From a virus: a stretch of 20,062 nucleotides of DNA. The DNA lies in IMG/VR virus record IMGVR_UViG_3300012924_000032, positions 1-20,062 of that record. One strand, 5' to 3'. This document shows, one piece after another, positions 1-4,753 of the stretch (position 1 is its first letter; each line of letters begins with the position of its first letter). The notes under the pieces were generated by a model. That model saw nothing but the letters and a program-made list of their open reading frames with translations. It had not been told where the DNA came from and did no database searches. The translations under genes were made by a program, and so were the position numbers.

Positions 1-88
1 TCGCGTGCACGTACGGCTCGGCGGCGTTCATCTTCAACACGTCCTCATATGCGTTGTCGACGTCCGCCAACGTCTTGGTTGTGCTCAT
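1..88 (-). CDS. Partial hypothetical protein, runs off left edge
   Basis: The reading frame opens with ATG at 88 on the minus strand and stays open to the window edge; the first residues read MSTTKTLADVDNAYEDVLKM. The start is preceded by an AGAAAGG ribosome-binding sequence about 9 nt upstream. Its ATG overlaps the TGA of a possible 18-codon ORF (141-85) in an ATGA arrangement. Only 29 residues are visible, so no family can be assigned. It is the last visible member of the minus-strand small-gene group that begins near 1750. Confidence 0.6.
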   Translation of the reverse strand, partial: MSTTKTLADVDNAYEDVLKMNAAEPYVHA

Positions 89-141
89 TGCACTTGCCTT
101 TCTGGTCGTGGTCCGGCCCTATGCCGGTCCAGGTCAAACAC
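85..141 (-). CDS. Possible 18-aa microprotein or leader peptide
   Basis: A GTG at 141 opens an 18-codon frame beginning VFDLDRHRAG and ending in a TGA that overlaps the ATG of the next gene (ATGA). The 15 bases around its start (139-153) are repeated exactly around an internal GTG at 704, where they place an AGAG/GGGAG ribosome-binding sequence before GTG. The repeated start context and the coupled stop are the only arguments for coding; a frame this short can occur by chance. It may serve to couple translation of the downstream gene rather than make a functional peptide. Confidence 0.3.
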   Translation of the reverse strand: MFDLDRHRAGPRPERQVQ

Positions 142-153
142 GTTCAAACGCTC
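139..153 (-). repeat. 15-bp repeat, copy 1 (start-associated)
   Basis: On the minus strand GAGCGTTTGAACGTG, ending in a GTG start codon (141). An exact copy is at 702-716, also ending in an in-frame GTG. It supplies a purine-rich ribosome-binding sequence at fixed distance from GTG and resembles the start-associated sequences described in some mycobacteriophages. Confidence 0.5.
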
Positions 154-156
154 TCT

Positions 157-294
157 TCAGCGCGCCCATCGCGGCACGCTGTCGCGCACCATTGCAGCCA
201 GCGCACGGGCCTCATGCCCTTTGCCTTCCAGCTGCAACTCCTTGGCCTTCGCCAGGGTCTGGCTGCGCCACGCTGCCCAGTCGTTGTCGTTCAC
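157..294 (-). CDS. Hypothetical small protein, 45 aa
   Basis: The start chosen is the GTG at 294, 2 nt after the TAG stop of the upstream gene (297-773), giving MNDNDWAAWRSQTLAK onward. The tight spacing implies translational coupling. The protein is charged, probably helical, with no signal peptide or membrane segment. A longer in-frame extension exists, but it would overlap the upstream gene heavily and its Arg-rich sequence looks like out-of-frame shadow. Family not recognised. Confidence 0.55.
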   Translation of the reverse strand: MNDNDWAAWRSQTLAKAKELQLEGKGHEARALAAMVRDSVPRWAR

Positions 295-296
295 GG

Positions 297-773
297 CTAC
301 ACGTCCTCCCAGGTCGCGCCGCTGGCGTCGGTGTACTTCACGTACGCCACCTCGCCGCTCTCGCGGTCCACGCGCCATCTAAAGTCCTCGCGGCCATATC
401 CAATGCGCTGCTTGGCCGTGGTCTTGGCGCGCTCCTTGGCGGCCACTTCCTTGTCCAACATGGCAAACAGGTCGTCTGCGCTCATGGGCCGCGCGTTGCG
501 CTCCTCTGCGGCCTTCTCCGCTGCCTTGCTCTCGGCACGTGCACTCTTGCCGGGCATCTTGGCCTCGCTGGCACGCGCTCGCGGCGTGGGCCCACGGTGC
601 TCTGTGGTCCCGGGGCTCTGGTACAGCGCCTTCCGCAGTACCAGCCTCTCCTCAACTTCGTTCTCCGCCGCTATGTAGCGGTTGTCTGGTTGGCGCTTAG
701 CCACGTTCAAACGCTCCCATCCCGTACCAAGTCCCCGCTGGCCTGCTGCCTGGGGTTCTTGCGCTTGGTACAT
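297..773 (-). CDS. Hypothetical protein, Lys/Ala/Glu-rich, 158 aa
   Basis: Unknown protein with a charged, probably coiled-coil middle (about residues 75-120, rich in K/A/E/R) and a compact C-terminal part containing WRVDRESGEVAYVKYTDASG, which reads like a small beta fold. Two starts compete. ATG 773 lies exactly 6 nt after a TAGGCT -10 box, the leaderless arrangement seen at many operon starts here. GTG 704 has a GGGAG ribosome-binding sequence and shares its start context with the GTG at 141. I prefer 773 for the transcript start and cannot exclude 704 (135 aa) as a second start. It is followed at 2 nt by the 45-aa gene. Function not recognised. Confidence 0.65.
   Translation of the reverse strand: MYQAQEPQAAGQRGLGTGWERLNVAKRQPDNRYIAAENEVEERLVLRKALYQSPGTTEHRGPTPRARASEAKMPGKSARAESKAAEKAAEERNARPMSADDLFAMLDKEVAAKERAKTTAKQRIGYGREDFRWRVDRESGEVAYVKYTDASGATWEDV
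702..716 (-). repeat. 15-bp repeat, copy 2 (start-associated)
   Basis: Exact copy of 139-153, positioned so that its terminal GTG (704) is in frame with the 158-aa gene. It suggests GTG 704 may be used as a start in addition to ATG 773. Confidence 0.5.
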
Positions 774-800
774 GTACCAAGCCTACCAGCGCGCTGGCAC
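774..800 (-). promoter_or_regulatory. Leaderless-type promoter with CCAGCGCGCTGG palindrome
   Basis: On the minus strand the 12-bp palindrome CCAGCGCGCTGG (786-797) is followed directly by a TAGGCT -10 box (785-780), 6 nt and ATG 773. TANNNT about 7 nt before the first base of a start codon is the known mycobacterial leaderless layout. No convincing -35 is visible. Confidence 0.6.
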
Positions 801-990
801 ATTACCTATTGTCCCAGGCCAGGGCATGTTTTCGGTGTTCCAAACGTGTTCGTAAACGGGACCAAAAACAGCCCCTACCAGGGCATATGCACCAAGACTT
901 GGGAAGGTGAACGAAAACCGGCCAAAACAGGCCCGTTTGGAGGCTCTTTGAAAGCAATGCGCCGAACGGCCTAATTGCTTTCATGCCACG
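801..990. other. Gene-free stretch between minus-strand units
   Basis: No convincing gene. A 60-codon minus-strand frame (984-802) is present but has no ribosome-binding site and an aromatic/basic composition typical of chance. The region is less GC-rich than its surroundings and holds the hairpin at 949-983. Confidence 0.4.
949..983 (-). terminator. 10-bp inverted repeat, probable terminator or operator
   Basis: TGAAAGCAAT (949-958) and ATTGCTTTCA (974-983) are perfect inverted repeats around a 15-nt loop that contains a further short GCC/GGC dyad. It lies 8 nt beyond the stop of the possible ORF 1137-991. There is no T-run, so a factor-dependent or actinobacterial-type terminator, or a protein-binding dyad, are both possible. 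Confidence 0.45.
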
Positions 991-1137
991 TCAGCGACCT
1001 GCGCGCTCCCTCCCCGTGACGTTCACCAGATTGGAAGGCCGAAAATGCCCGCTTGCGACTTTCAAACGGTCCCAGACGTTCTCGGCTGCGCCTGAGAACC
1101 GTCTTGTTCCAACCGCGACCGCCGGCTCGCCGGTCAT
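991..1137 (-). CDS. Possible small protein, 48 aa
   Basis: A minus-strand frame from ATG 1137 to TGA 991 encodes 48 residues starting MTGEPAVAVGTRRFSG and ending with several arginines. It sits between a hairpin on its 5' side (1144-1165) and a dyad on its 3' side (949-983), and is co-directional with its neighbours. No good ribosome-binding sequence is seen. Family not recognised; coding status uncertain. Confidence 0.3.
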   Translation of the reverse strand: MTGEPAVAVGTRRFSGAAENVWDRLKVASGHFRPSNLVNVTGRERAGR

Positions 1138-1143
1138 GGCGAA

Positions 1144-1165
1144 ACGCGCCGCTCCGTCGGCGCGT
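1144..1165 (-). terminator. 8-bp GC-rich hairpin after membrane microprotein gene
   Basis: ACGCGCCG (1144-1151) pairs perfectly with CGGCGCGT (1158-1165) around a 6-nt loop. It begins 5 nt past the stop codon of the 31-aa membrane protein on the minus strand. Only TTT follows the stem, so this would be a U-poor terminator. Confidence 0.45.
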
Positions 1166-1170
1166 CCCTC

Positions 1171-1266
1171 CTAGATCAGGCCCAGCATCCACATCCCGGC
1201 GGTCGCCGCTGCCAGCGCTGCCAGCGTGCCCAGCACCAGCACCAGCGTGTCCAACTTGGTTCTCAT
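1171..1266 (-). CDS. Membrane microprotein, 31 aa, single TM helix
   Basis: ATG 1266 is preceded by a near-ideal AGGAGG ribosome-binding sequence 6 nt upstream, one of the best in the window. The 31-residue product starts MRTKLDTLVLVLGTLAALAA and is almost entirely one hydrophobic helix with a short, positively charged N-terminus. It is separated from the upstream 116-aa gene by a 13-bp hairpin and followed by an 8-bp hairpin. Phage microproteins of this kind can act in the host membrane (superinfection exclusion, lysis timing, inhibition of a host membrane protein), but nothing here identifies which. Confidence 0.6.
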   Translation of the reverse strand: MRTKLDTLVLVLGTLAALAAATAGMWMLGLI

Positions 1267-1297
1267 CTCAACCTCCTCTCGGTCCAACACTCGCTTG

Positions 1298-1328
1298 GCT
1301 GGCCGTGCCCTTGGCGGGCACGGCCAGC
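1298..1328 (-). terminator. Perfect 13-bp hairpin
   Basis: GCTGGCCGTGCCC (1298-1310) and GGGCACGGCCAGC (1316-1328) form a perfect stem with a 5-nt loop, starting 7 nt past the stop of the 116-aa gene. No T-run follows on the minus strand. It may terminate or attenuate transcription into the 31-aa membrane gene, which has a strong ribosome-binding site of its own. Confidence 0.6.
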
Positions 1329-1335
1329 GCTTGCG

Positions 1336-1686
1336 CTACGCCACCTGCGCGGCGGTTTCCTTCTTGGCCTCCGCGGCCGCCTTGCGCGCCGCGCCTGCGG
1401 CCGCACGCTTGGCGGCGCTCTCAGCGGCCTTCTTGTTGTCGTTCACGGCCGCCCAGTACGCTTGGCTAAAGCTGCCCGTGGCCAGCTCCACGGCCTTCCC
1501 CGTCTGCGCCTTCCGGGTGGCCACGTACTGCCCGTTCTCGTTGCGTGCCAGCGCGTACGCCACGCCGCCCAGGCCCAGGCCTGCCTGGTCCTTCCCGTTG
1601 TTGTGGGTTTGGCCCACGGTCCAGCGAATCTTGCTGCCCTTGGCAACGGCGGTGGCGGTCTTCTTGGTGGTGGTCTTGGTGGTCAT
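1336..1686 (-). CDS. Lys/Ala-rich hypothetical protein, possible nucleic-acid binder, 116 aa
   Basis: The start chosen is ATG 1686 (MTTKTTTKKT), with a purine-rich GAGAAAG about 9 nt upstream; an in-frame TTG at 1695 adds three residues. Residues 1-20 are Thr/Lys-rich, 20-75 look like a small folded domain (WTVGQTHNNGKDQAG, then VAYALARNENGQYVATR), and 85-116 form an Ala/Lys-rich tail resembling histone H1-like tails. This composition suggests DNA or RNA binding, as an inference only. The promoter at 1751-1777 would give a leader of about 65 nt. It is the first gene of the left minus-strand group. Confidence 0.65.
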   Translation of the reverse strand: MTTKTTTKKTATAVAKGSKIRWTVGQTHNNGKDQAGLGLGGVAYALARNENGQYVATRKAQTGKAVELATGSFSQAYWAAVNDNKKAAESAAKRAAAGAARKAAAEAKKETAAQVA

Positions 1687-1750
1687 TTCGTCCAACTTTC
1701 TCTTCTGGGGCTGGCGCTTTGCCTGCCCTTTGCCTGCCCTGGTGGGGCAT

Positions 1751-1777
1751 TGCCCTTAGCCTACCAGCGCGCTGGTA
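1751..1777 (-). promoter_or_regulatory. Promoter with 16-bp perfect palindrome
   Basis: TACCAGCGCGCTGGTA (1762-1777) is a perfect 16-bp palindrome. On the minus strand it runs straight into TAGGCT (1763-1758), the same -10 as at 780-785 and 10487-10492. An ATG lies 7 nt further on (1750), but its frame is the out-of-frame shadow of the 116-aa gene, so here the transcript probably has a leader to ATG 1686. Confidence 0.6.
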
Positions 1778-1877
1778 CATTCCCCAAAGTCCCAGGTAGG
1801 TCGCGTTTGCTGGGCTCTCGGGGGCTCTCAAAAGTGACTGTTTTCCCAGGTGGTACAGCAAACTCAGGGCTCTCAGG

Positions 1878-1966
1878 CGTTGTCCCAGGTCGCCGGAGTT
1901 TGCTCAAAATTCATAGTCAAATTGTGGCGCACGCCACACAAACTGACATGGCGACCTGGGACAACG
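1878..1966. repeat. 17-bp inverted repeat with nested dyads and AT-rich core
   Basis: CGTTGTCCCAGGTCGCC (1878-1894) is exactly inverted at 1950-1966. Inside it, AGTTTG/CAAACT (1897-1902/1939-1944) and TGTGGCG/CGCCACA (1923-1929/1932-1938) form nested stems. The loop segment 1903-1922 is AT-rich in an otherwise GC-rich phage. Such architecture fits a replication origin, a recombination site or a structured RNA; the sequence alone does not decide between them. Confidence 0.6.
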
Positions 1967-2245
1967 GCGGTCACCAGCCTTGCGGTCCGGCGGCGCGCGG
2001 GCACCGAGACGCATTCCACCGACCAGCAAACTCCCCAGTGTCAGACCCACGGTCACACGCTCTCGACCGCCACGGCGCTCCCAGGCTCCCGACGTGGCGC
2101 TCAGTCGAGATGCGCCCGTCCCGCGCCGCTCCCTCACCGGACACGGGCTCCGGACAGAGGCCTCAGTCCCCGGTCACGTCCCGTCAGTTCCCGCAGCTGA
2201 GAGCGTGCGGACCGCGCCCTCAACGGACGCTCGCCGACGTTCTGA

Positions 2246-2319
2246 GGGGGAGGGGGGGTCAAAACTATGACCGCTCCACGGACGCCTCCATTGCGGAGGC
2301 TGTAGTAGCCCCCCCCTAC
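2246..2319. repeat. G-tract/C-tract block with three short hairpins
   Basis: A G5-A-G7 tract (2246-2258) faces a C8 tract (2309-2316). Between them lie GGTCA/TGACC (2257-2272) and GCCTCC/GGAGGC (2284-2300), and GTAG/CTAC flanks the C tract. It could be part of a cohesive-end or pac region, a terminator pair or a G-quadruplex-forming site. Confidence 0.4.
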
Positions 2320-2370
2320 GAGTACGAAAAAAGCAGCGTGTGACACCCATTGAGTCCATCGGAACCCTGA

Positions 2371-2391
2371 CCTACCAGCGCGTTTCATAAT
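2371..2391 (+). promoter_or_regulatory. Candidate promoter with half copy of the CCAGCGCG element
   Basis: CTACCAGCGCG (2372-2382) matches the left half of the repeated palindrome and is followed by CATAAT (2386-2391), a plausible -10. It would give a leader of about 50 nt for the HTH gene at 2450, which has a second possible -10 of its own. Confidence 0.4.
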
Positions 2392-2437
2392 GCCAGGTCA
2401 AAGCCACCTGCTGCTTCCCATGCAGGGAAAATACGAG

Positions 2438-2449
2438 CACAATGCACGC
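2438..2449 (+). promoter_or_regulatory. Leaderless-type -10 (CACAAT, 6 nt before ATG)
   Basis: CACAAT at 2438-2443 lies exactly 6 nt before ATG 2450, the spacing found at other operon starts in this window. No ribosome-binding sequence precedes that ATG, which favours a leaderless start. Confidence 0.4.
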
Positions 2450-2641
2450 ATGAGTGAACGAAAGGGCCGTTTTTACGCCCTGACCGCCGATGAGCGCGAC
2501 CGCCAGATCTGCGACCTGAAGAACAAGGGGTGGAACAACGTGCGGATCGCCAAGCGGATCGGCTTGACCGAGGGCGGTGTGCGCGCGGCCATCATCAGGA
2601 TTAGAGAGGGTGGCTACGGCCAAGGGCAAGCGCCACGCTGA
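2450..2641 (+). CDS. Small helix-turn-helix protein, 63 aa (paralogue of 14309-14488)
   Basis: The product (MSERKGRFYALTADERDRQI onward) contains a helix-turn-helix of the resolvase/sigma-70 region 4 type: a first helix ERDRQICDLKNKGW, the HTH NNVRIAKRIGLTEGGVRAAI, then a basic tail. It aligns well with the protein at 14309-14488: both share Y-x-L, ERD, GW, I-x-KR-[IV]-G and a basic end. An in-frame ATG at 2390 would add 20 residues, but the leaderless -10 favours 2450. It could be a transcription regulator or a DNA-binding packaging or replication factor. It is followed by the HNH gene, which has its own promoter. Confidence 0.75.
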   Translation: MSERKGRFYALTADERDRQICDLKNKGWNNVRIAKRIGLTEGGVRAAIIRIREGGYGQGQAPR

Positions 2642-2645
2642 TCCT

Positions 2646-2694
2646 ATGTGACACATTCGCCGCTTGACCAGGGATGCAACGGTAAACTTGCAGT
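2646..2694 (+). promoter_or_regulatory. Leaderless-type promoter of HNH gene with ATGTGACACAT dyad
   Basis: TAAACT (2683-2688) stands 6 nt before ATG 2695. The perfect odd dyad ATGTGaCACAT (2646-2656) lies upstream; the GTGACAC core begins 35 bp before the -10, the same offset as at 14044/14079. This suggests an activator or operator site. Confidence 0.5.
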
Positions 2695-3234
2695 ATGACC
2701 CGCGGCCCAGATGCAGCCTGCGCAGGATGCGGGAAGCCATGCTGGCGAGCCAAGCGGCCAGGTGAAGGAAATGCCAAGCGGCATTACCCGAAGACCCATG
2801 AGCACCTGTGCGTGAAGTGCCGCAAACGGAAATGGGAGCGGATATGCCCGCAGTGTGAGCGCCCGTTCATGCTACGAGATAACAGCTGTTCTCAGAAGTA
2901 CTGCTCGCACGCCTGCGGATGCGCGGCGCGTAGTTCGCGCAAGATCCCGCCCAGTGACCACTACAATCGCCGCCGCGCCCAGAAGCTGCGTACCGAGGTG
3001 GAACCCGTAGATAGGCTAAGGGTCTTCGAGCGCGACAAGTGGATCTGCCACCTGTGCGGCAAGAAGGTGAACAAGCGGCTCAAGTCGCCGCACCGCATGA
3101 GCGCCAGCATTGACCACGTCATACCGCTGGCGCGCGGCGGCGGCCACACCTATCGAAACGTGCGGTTGGCGCACCGTGGCTGCAACAGTTCCAAGGGCGC
3201 ACGCGGCGGCGGCGAGCAACTAGCCTTGATCTGA
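2695..3234 (+). CDS. HNH endonuclease with N-terminal zinc-ribbon-like Cys pairs, 179 aa
   Basis: The C-terminal 75 residues are a clear HNH nuclease: a metal-binding pair C118-x2-C121, then D140-H141-x2-P, GGG, N155 and H160-x2-CN-x2-K167 (SIDHVIPLARGGGH and HRGCNSSKG). HNH nucleases make metal-dependent nicks or breaks in DNA. The N-terminal 75 residues carry further Cys pairs (C9/C12, C39/C42, C51/C54, C65/C70/C74) that probably bind zinc and DNA. Phage HNH proteins either help terminase at cohesive-end sites or act as free-standing homing endonucleases. The location beside the unusual gene-free region and more than 13 kb from terminase leaves both open. ATG 2695 is chosen because it follows a leaderless-type -10; no ribosome-binding sequence is visible. 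Confidence 0.88.
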   Translation: MTRGPDAACAGCGKPCWRAKRPGEGNAKRHYPKTHEHLCVKCRKRKWERICPQCERPFMLRDNSCSQKYCSHACGCAARSSRKIPPSDHYNRRRAQKLRTEVEPVDRLRVFERDKWICHLCGKKVNKRLKSPHRMSASIDHVIPLARGGGHTYRNVRLAHRGCNSSKGARGGGEQLALI

Positions 3235-3259
3235 TCTACCAGCGGTTTACACTGCGAAC
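3226..3259 (+). promoter_or_regulatory. Leaderless-type promoter (TTGATC -16- TACACT, 6 nt to GTG)
   Basis: TTGATC (3226-3231), a 16-nt spacer, TACACT (3248-3253) and 6 nt to GTG 3260 make the most complete promoter in the window. The spacer contains CTACCAGCG, a partial copy of the palindromic element. The -35 overlaps the end of the HNH gene. Confidence 0.6.
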
Positions 3260-3577
3260 GTGCCCGAACCAGCAATGGATGGCCCCGAGCCCCCGCCGCG
3301 CAGACCCCCTGTGCAGCTTGACTCGGTACTGGGCCTGCCGAGTGAGCGGGCCGTTACCAGCGGCGTTGCACAGGAGCGATACCGGCAGGCCGCCGCCGCG
3401 ATGCAGGCCGATGGCCCGATGACGCCAGTCGCGGTGCACGCGGCCCTGCAGGAGGCGCTGCTGAGGCTGCACAGCTGCACGCTGCCGCCGCCGTTCAAGA
3501 TGCTGCTGCCGCCGCAGCAGGCCAAGATGTGGCGTGACCTGGGTTTACCCGAAGACTGCATTGAGGAGACATCGTGA
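3260..3577 (+). CDS. Hypothetical protein, 105 aa, Pro-rich
   Basis: Starts at GTG 3260, 6 nt after a TACACT -10, and so is predicted to be leaderless. The first 20 residues are Pro-rich (MPEPAMDGPEPPPRRPPVQ); the remainder is helical and Ala/Leu-rich. No family recognised, no membrane segment. It is the first gene of an overlapping chain: its TGA overlaps the GTG of the next gene (GTGA). A structural or regulatory small early protein is possible, without direct evidence. Confidence 0.7.
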   Translation: MPEPAMDGPEPPPRRPPVQLDSVLGLPSERAVTSGVAQERYRQAAAAMQADGPMTPVAVHAALQEALLRLHSCTLPPPFKMLLPPQQAKMWRDLGLPEDCIEETS

Positions 3578-3843
3578 CCGAATGGCATGAGTCCATCACG
3601 CCTGACGCGTTCGCCGATGCCGCGAGTCGCTTGCAGCTCCCACGCAACGCGCCGGATCTACCGGTGATCGTGTACCGCGAGGCGATGTCCCTGGAAGACC
3701 AGGCGCTTGCCGATGACTACCACCGCCGGGTGTTCTCCGGTGGACAGGACGTGCAGGGCCGCCAGACCGATGACCTGCCGTCGAACAGCGTGGCCCGCCC
3801 GGTGTCAGCAGATTGCTACCCCGACGAACCGTTTGGAGACTGA
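3574..3843 (+). CDS. Hypothetical protein, 89 aa
   Basis: GTG 3574 overlaps the previous stop by 4 nt and has GAGGAG 5-8 nt upstream. The acidic product (MTEWHESITPDAFADAASRL...) has no recognisable motif; residues 40-60 look helical (EAMSLEDQALADDYHRRVF) and the C-terminus is disordered and acidic. It is translationally coupled to the gene before and ends just before the 53-aa gene. Function unknown. Confidence 0.65.
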   Translation: MTEWHESITPDAFADAASRLQLPRNAPDLPVIVYREAMSLEDQALADDYHRRVFSGGQDVQGRQTDDLPSNSVARPVSADCYPDEPFGD

Positions 3844-3844
3844 G

Positions 3845-4006
3845 ATGGATCTACACACCTTCAAAGTGCAGGTAGAAGGCACGGACCGGCGTGCCGCAAT
3901 GCGACAACTCCTGCAGCTGTTGACGGCTAGCGCCGATACCGCTGGCCTGCCCAATGTTGGCCTGCTGATGAACAAGCAAGACCTCGAGCTACTGGAGACG
4001 GTGTAA
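3845..4006 (+). CDS. Hypothetical protein, 53 aa
   Basis: ATG 3845 is preceded by GGAGA 5-9 nt upstream and follows the previous stop by one base. The product MDLHTFKVQVEGTDRRAAMR onward starts with a beta-strand-like segment and continues as an amphipathic helix. A longer upstream extension in the same frame would overlap the previous gene and has no support. Its stop TAA overlaps the next start (TAATG). Unknown function. Confidence 0.6.
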   Translation: MDLHTFKVQVEGTDRRAAMRQLLQLLTASADTAGLPNVGLLMNKQDLELLETV

Positions 4007-4182
4007 TGGACATTGGAACGCGCGTACGCCTGAGCCTCCCGCAGCCCGGATATGCAAGTGCCCGTGGCGAGGTGATCGATGAGGCCCGCAGCCCGAATGG
4101 CGATGAGTTGGTGCAGATCAAGTGGGACAACATAGCTGACGCCGGTTGGTTCCTGACTGCTGGCCTGGTGCCGGTGGACTGA
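4006..4182 (+). CDS. Hypothetical protein, 58 aa, SH3/KOW-like pattern
   Basis: Begins at ATG 4006 inside TAATG and ends with TGA 4180-4182, which overlaps the next ATG. The sequence (MDIGTRVRLSLPQPGYASAR, later ELVQIKWDNIADAGWF) alternates short strands and turns in the manner of a small SH3-like barrel, with a V-R-L start, G-E-V-I-D and V-Q-I-K-W. This is an impression of fold, not a family match. The overlaps on both sides support it as a real coupled gene. Confidence 0.6.
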   Translation: MDIGTRVRLSLPQPGYASARGEVIDEARSPNGDELVQIKWDNIADAGWFLTAGLVPVD

Positions 4183-4589
4183 TGACCACCGTTGAGCATG
4201 AGGGCCACGCGCATCAGCAGCTTGAGCACGTGCAGCATCTGACCATCGTGGGCGACCGGCAGGCTGGCAAGACTCACCTGCTGATCAACATCGCCATCGA
4301 CGAAGCTGCACGTCAGAACCGCAGCGTGCTGTTCTTCGTGTCCAGCCGTGACTACGCCCGCTACATACTCCAGAACCTCAGCGACCGTAGTGAGCAGCTG
4401 GTGCCCGGCCTAACGGAGCGCGTGTACTGGACCGGCGGCAAGGAGCGAATCCATTACGTGCACGGCGGCGTGGTCCGCTTCAACGTGCCCCGTGACTGGG
4501 ACCGCTTCGACACGGTGATCGTCGACGACGTGGCGGGTGGGGATGTCGACTTTGGCGCTACCCGGATCTACCGCGCGTCCATGCGATGA
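4182..4589 (+). CDS. Compact P-loop NTPase, 135 aa
   Basis: Residues 22-32 (IVGDRQAGKTH) form a Walker A loop, G-x4-GKT, and residues 109-116 (FDTVIVDD) a Walker B strand ending in two Asp. Between them lies a RecA/ASCE-like strand-helix pattern (NRSVLFFVSSRDYARYILQNL). The protein stops soon after Walker B, so sensor or arginine-finger regions are absent; it is far shorter than a helicase or a DnaC-type loader. It may be a minimal ATPase, a partner subunit or a remnant. The start ATG 4182 overlaps the previous stop (TGATG), and its own stop overlaps the next ATG (ATGA). Role unknown; replication or recombination is a guess from fold. Confidence 0.75.
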   Translation: MTTVEHEGHAHQQLEHVQHLTIVGDRQAGKTHLLINIAIDEAARQNRSVLFFVSSRDYARYILQNLSDRSEQLVPGLTERVYWTGGKERIHYVHGGVVRFNVPRDWDRFDTVIVDDVAGGDVDFGATRIYRASMR

Positions 4590-4744
4590 CCAGGCCGGTA
4601 GGCGACTTCCTACAGCAGGAGAGGGCGTTGGCCCACGCTGCGCTGAATGGCGATGTCGATGTACTGATCCGCGCCGCTGAGATGATCGACGCAGTCATGA
4701 AGAAGGCCCGTGACAACCAGCCGACCGGTACGCCAGCGCGCTAG
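4586..4744 (+). CDS. Hypothetical protein, 52 aa
   Basis: ATG 4586 overlaps the ATPase stop in an ATGA. The product MTRPVGDFLQQERALAHAAL continues as a helical, acidic/basic mix to the stop TAG at 4742-4744. The final codons double as the palindromic promoter element of the next gene, and the TAG stop supplies the first bases of its -10 box. No family recognised. Confidence 0.6.
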   Translation: MTRPVGDFLQQERALAHAALNGDVDVLIRAAEMIDAVMKKARDNQPTGTPAR

Positions 4745-4753
4745 CATACGAAC
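4733..4753 (+). promoter_or_regulatory. Leaderless-type promoter inside the preceding gene end
   Basis: CCAGCGCGCTAG (4733-4744) overlaps TAGCAT (4742-4747), which lies 6 nt before ATG 4754. The palindromic element is embedded in the last four codons of the upstream gene. Confidence 0.55.

Larger units (their letters stand above)
1778..2370. other. Gene-free divergent region; candidate origin, packaging or control region
   Basis: About 600 bp between the left minus-strand genes and the plus-strand genes with no credible coding frame; open frames here lack ribosome-binding sites and are Arg/Pro-rich. It holds CCCAGGT repeats (1791, 1845, 1884, inverted at 1954), three GGGCTCTC copies (1812, 1822, 1867), an 8-bp inverted repeat GTTTGCTG/CAGCAAAC (1805/1856), the structured dyad at 1878-1966, a 9-bp inverted pair CACGCTCTC/GAGAGCGTG (2056/2199), and the G/C-tract hairpin block at 2246-2319. 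Confidence 0.55.

Noticed and set aside
54-974. 306-codon plus-strand frame at the left end
   Set aside because: Opposite three minus-strand genes with promoter and start signals; Leu/Ala/Arg-rich shadow.
1466-1750. ATG at 1750 placed 7 nt after the TAGGCT box
   Set aside because: Position fits a leaderless start, but the frame is out of phase with the convincing 116-aa gene and gives a Gly/Arg/Gln-rich product; taken as coincidence.
1462-2343. 293-codon plus-strand frame through the gene-free region
   Set aside because: Its first part is antisense to the 116-aa gene and the rest crosses the repeats; no start signal or domain.
2134-2388. Minus-strand frame of 84 codons and a nested frame from 2359
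   Set aside because: Runs through the G/C tracts and hairpins, low-complexity Arg/Pro translation, no ribosome-binding site.
2646-2664. CRP-type binding site suggested by TGTGA
   Set aside because: The second half-site TCACA at the right spacing is missing.
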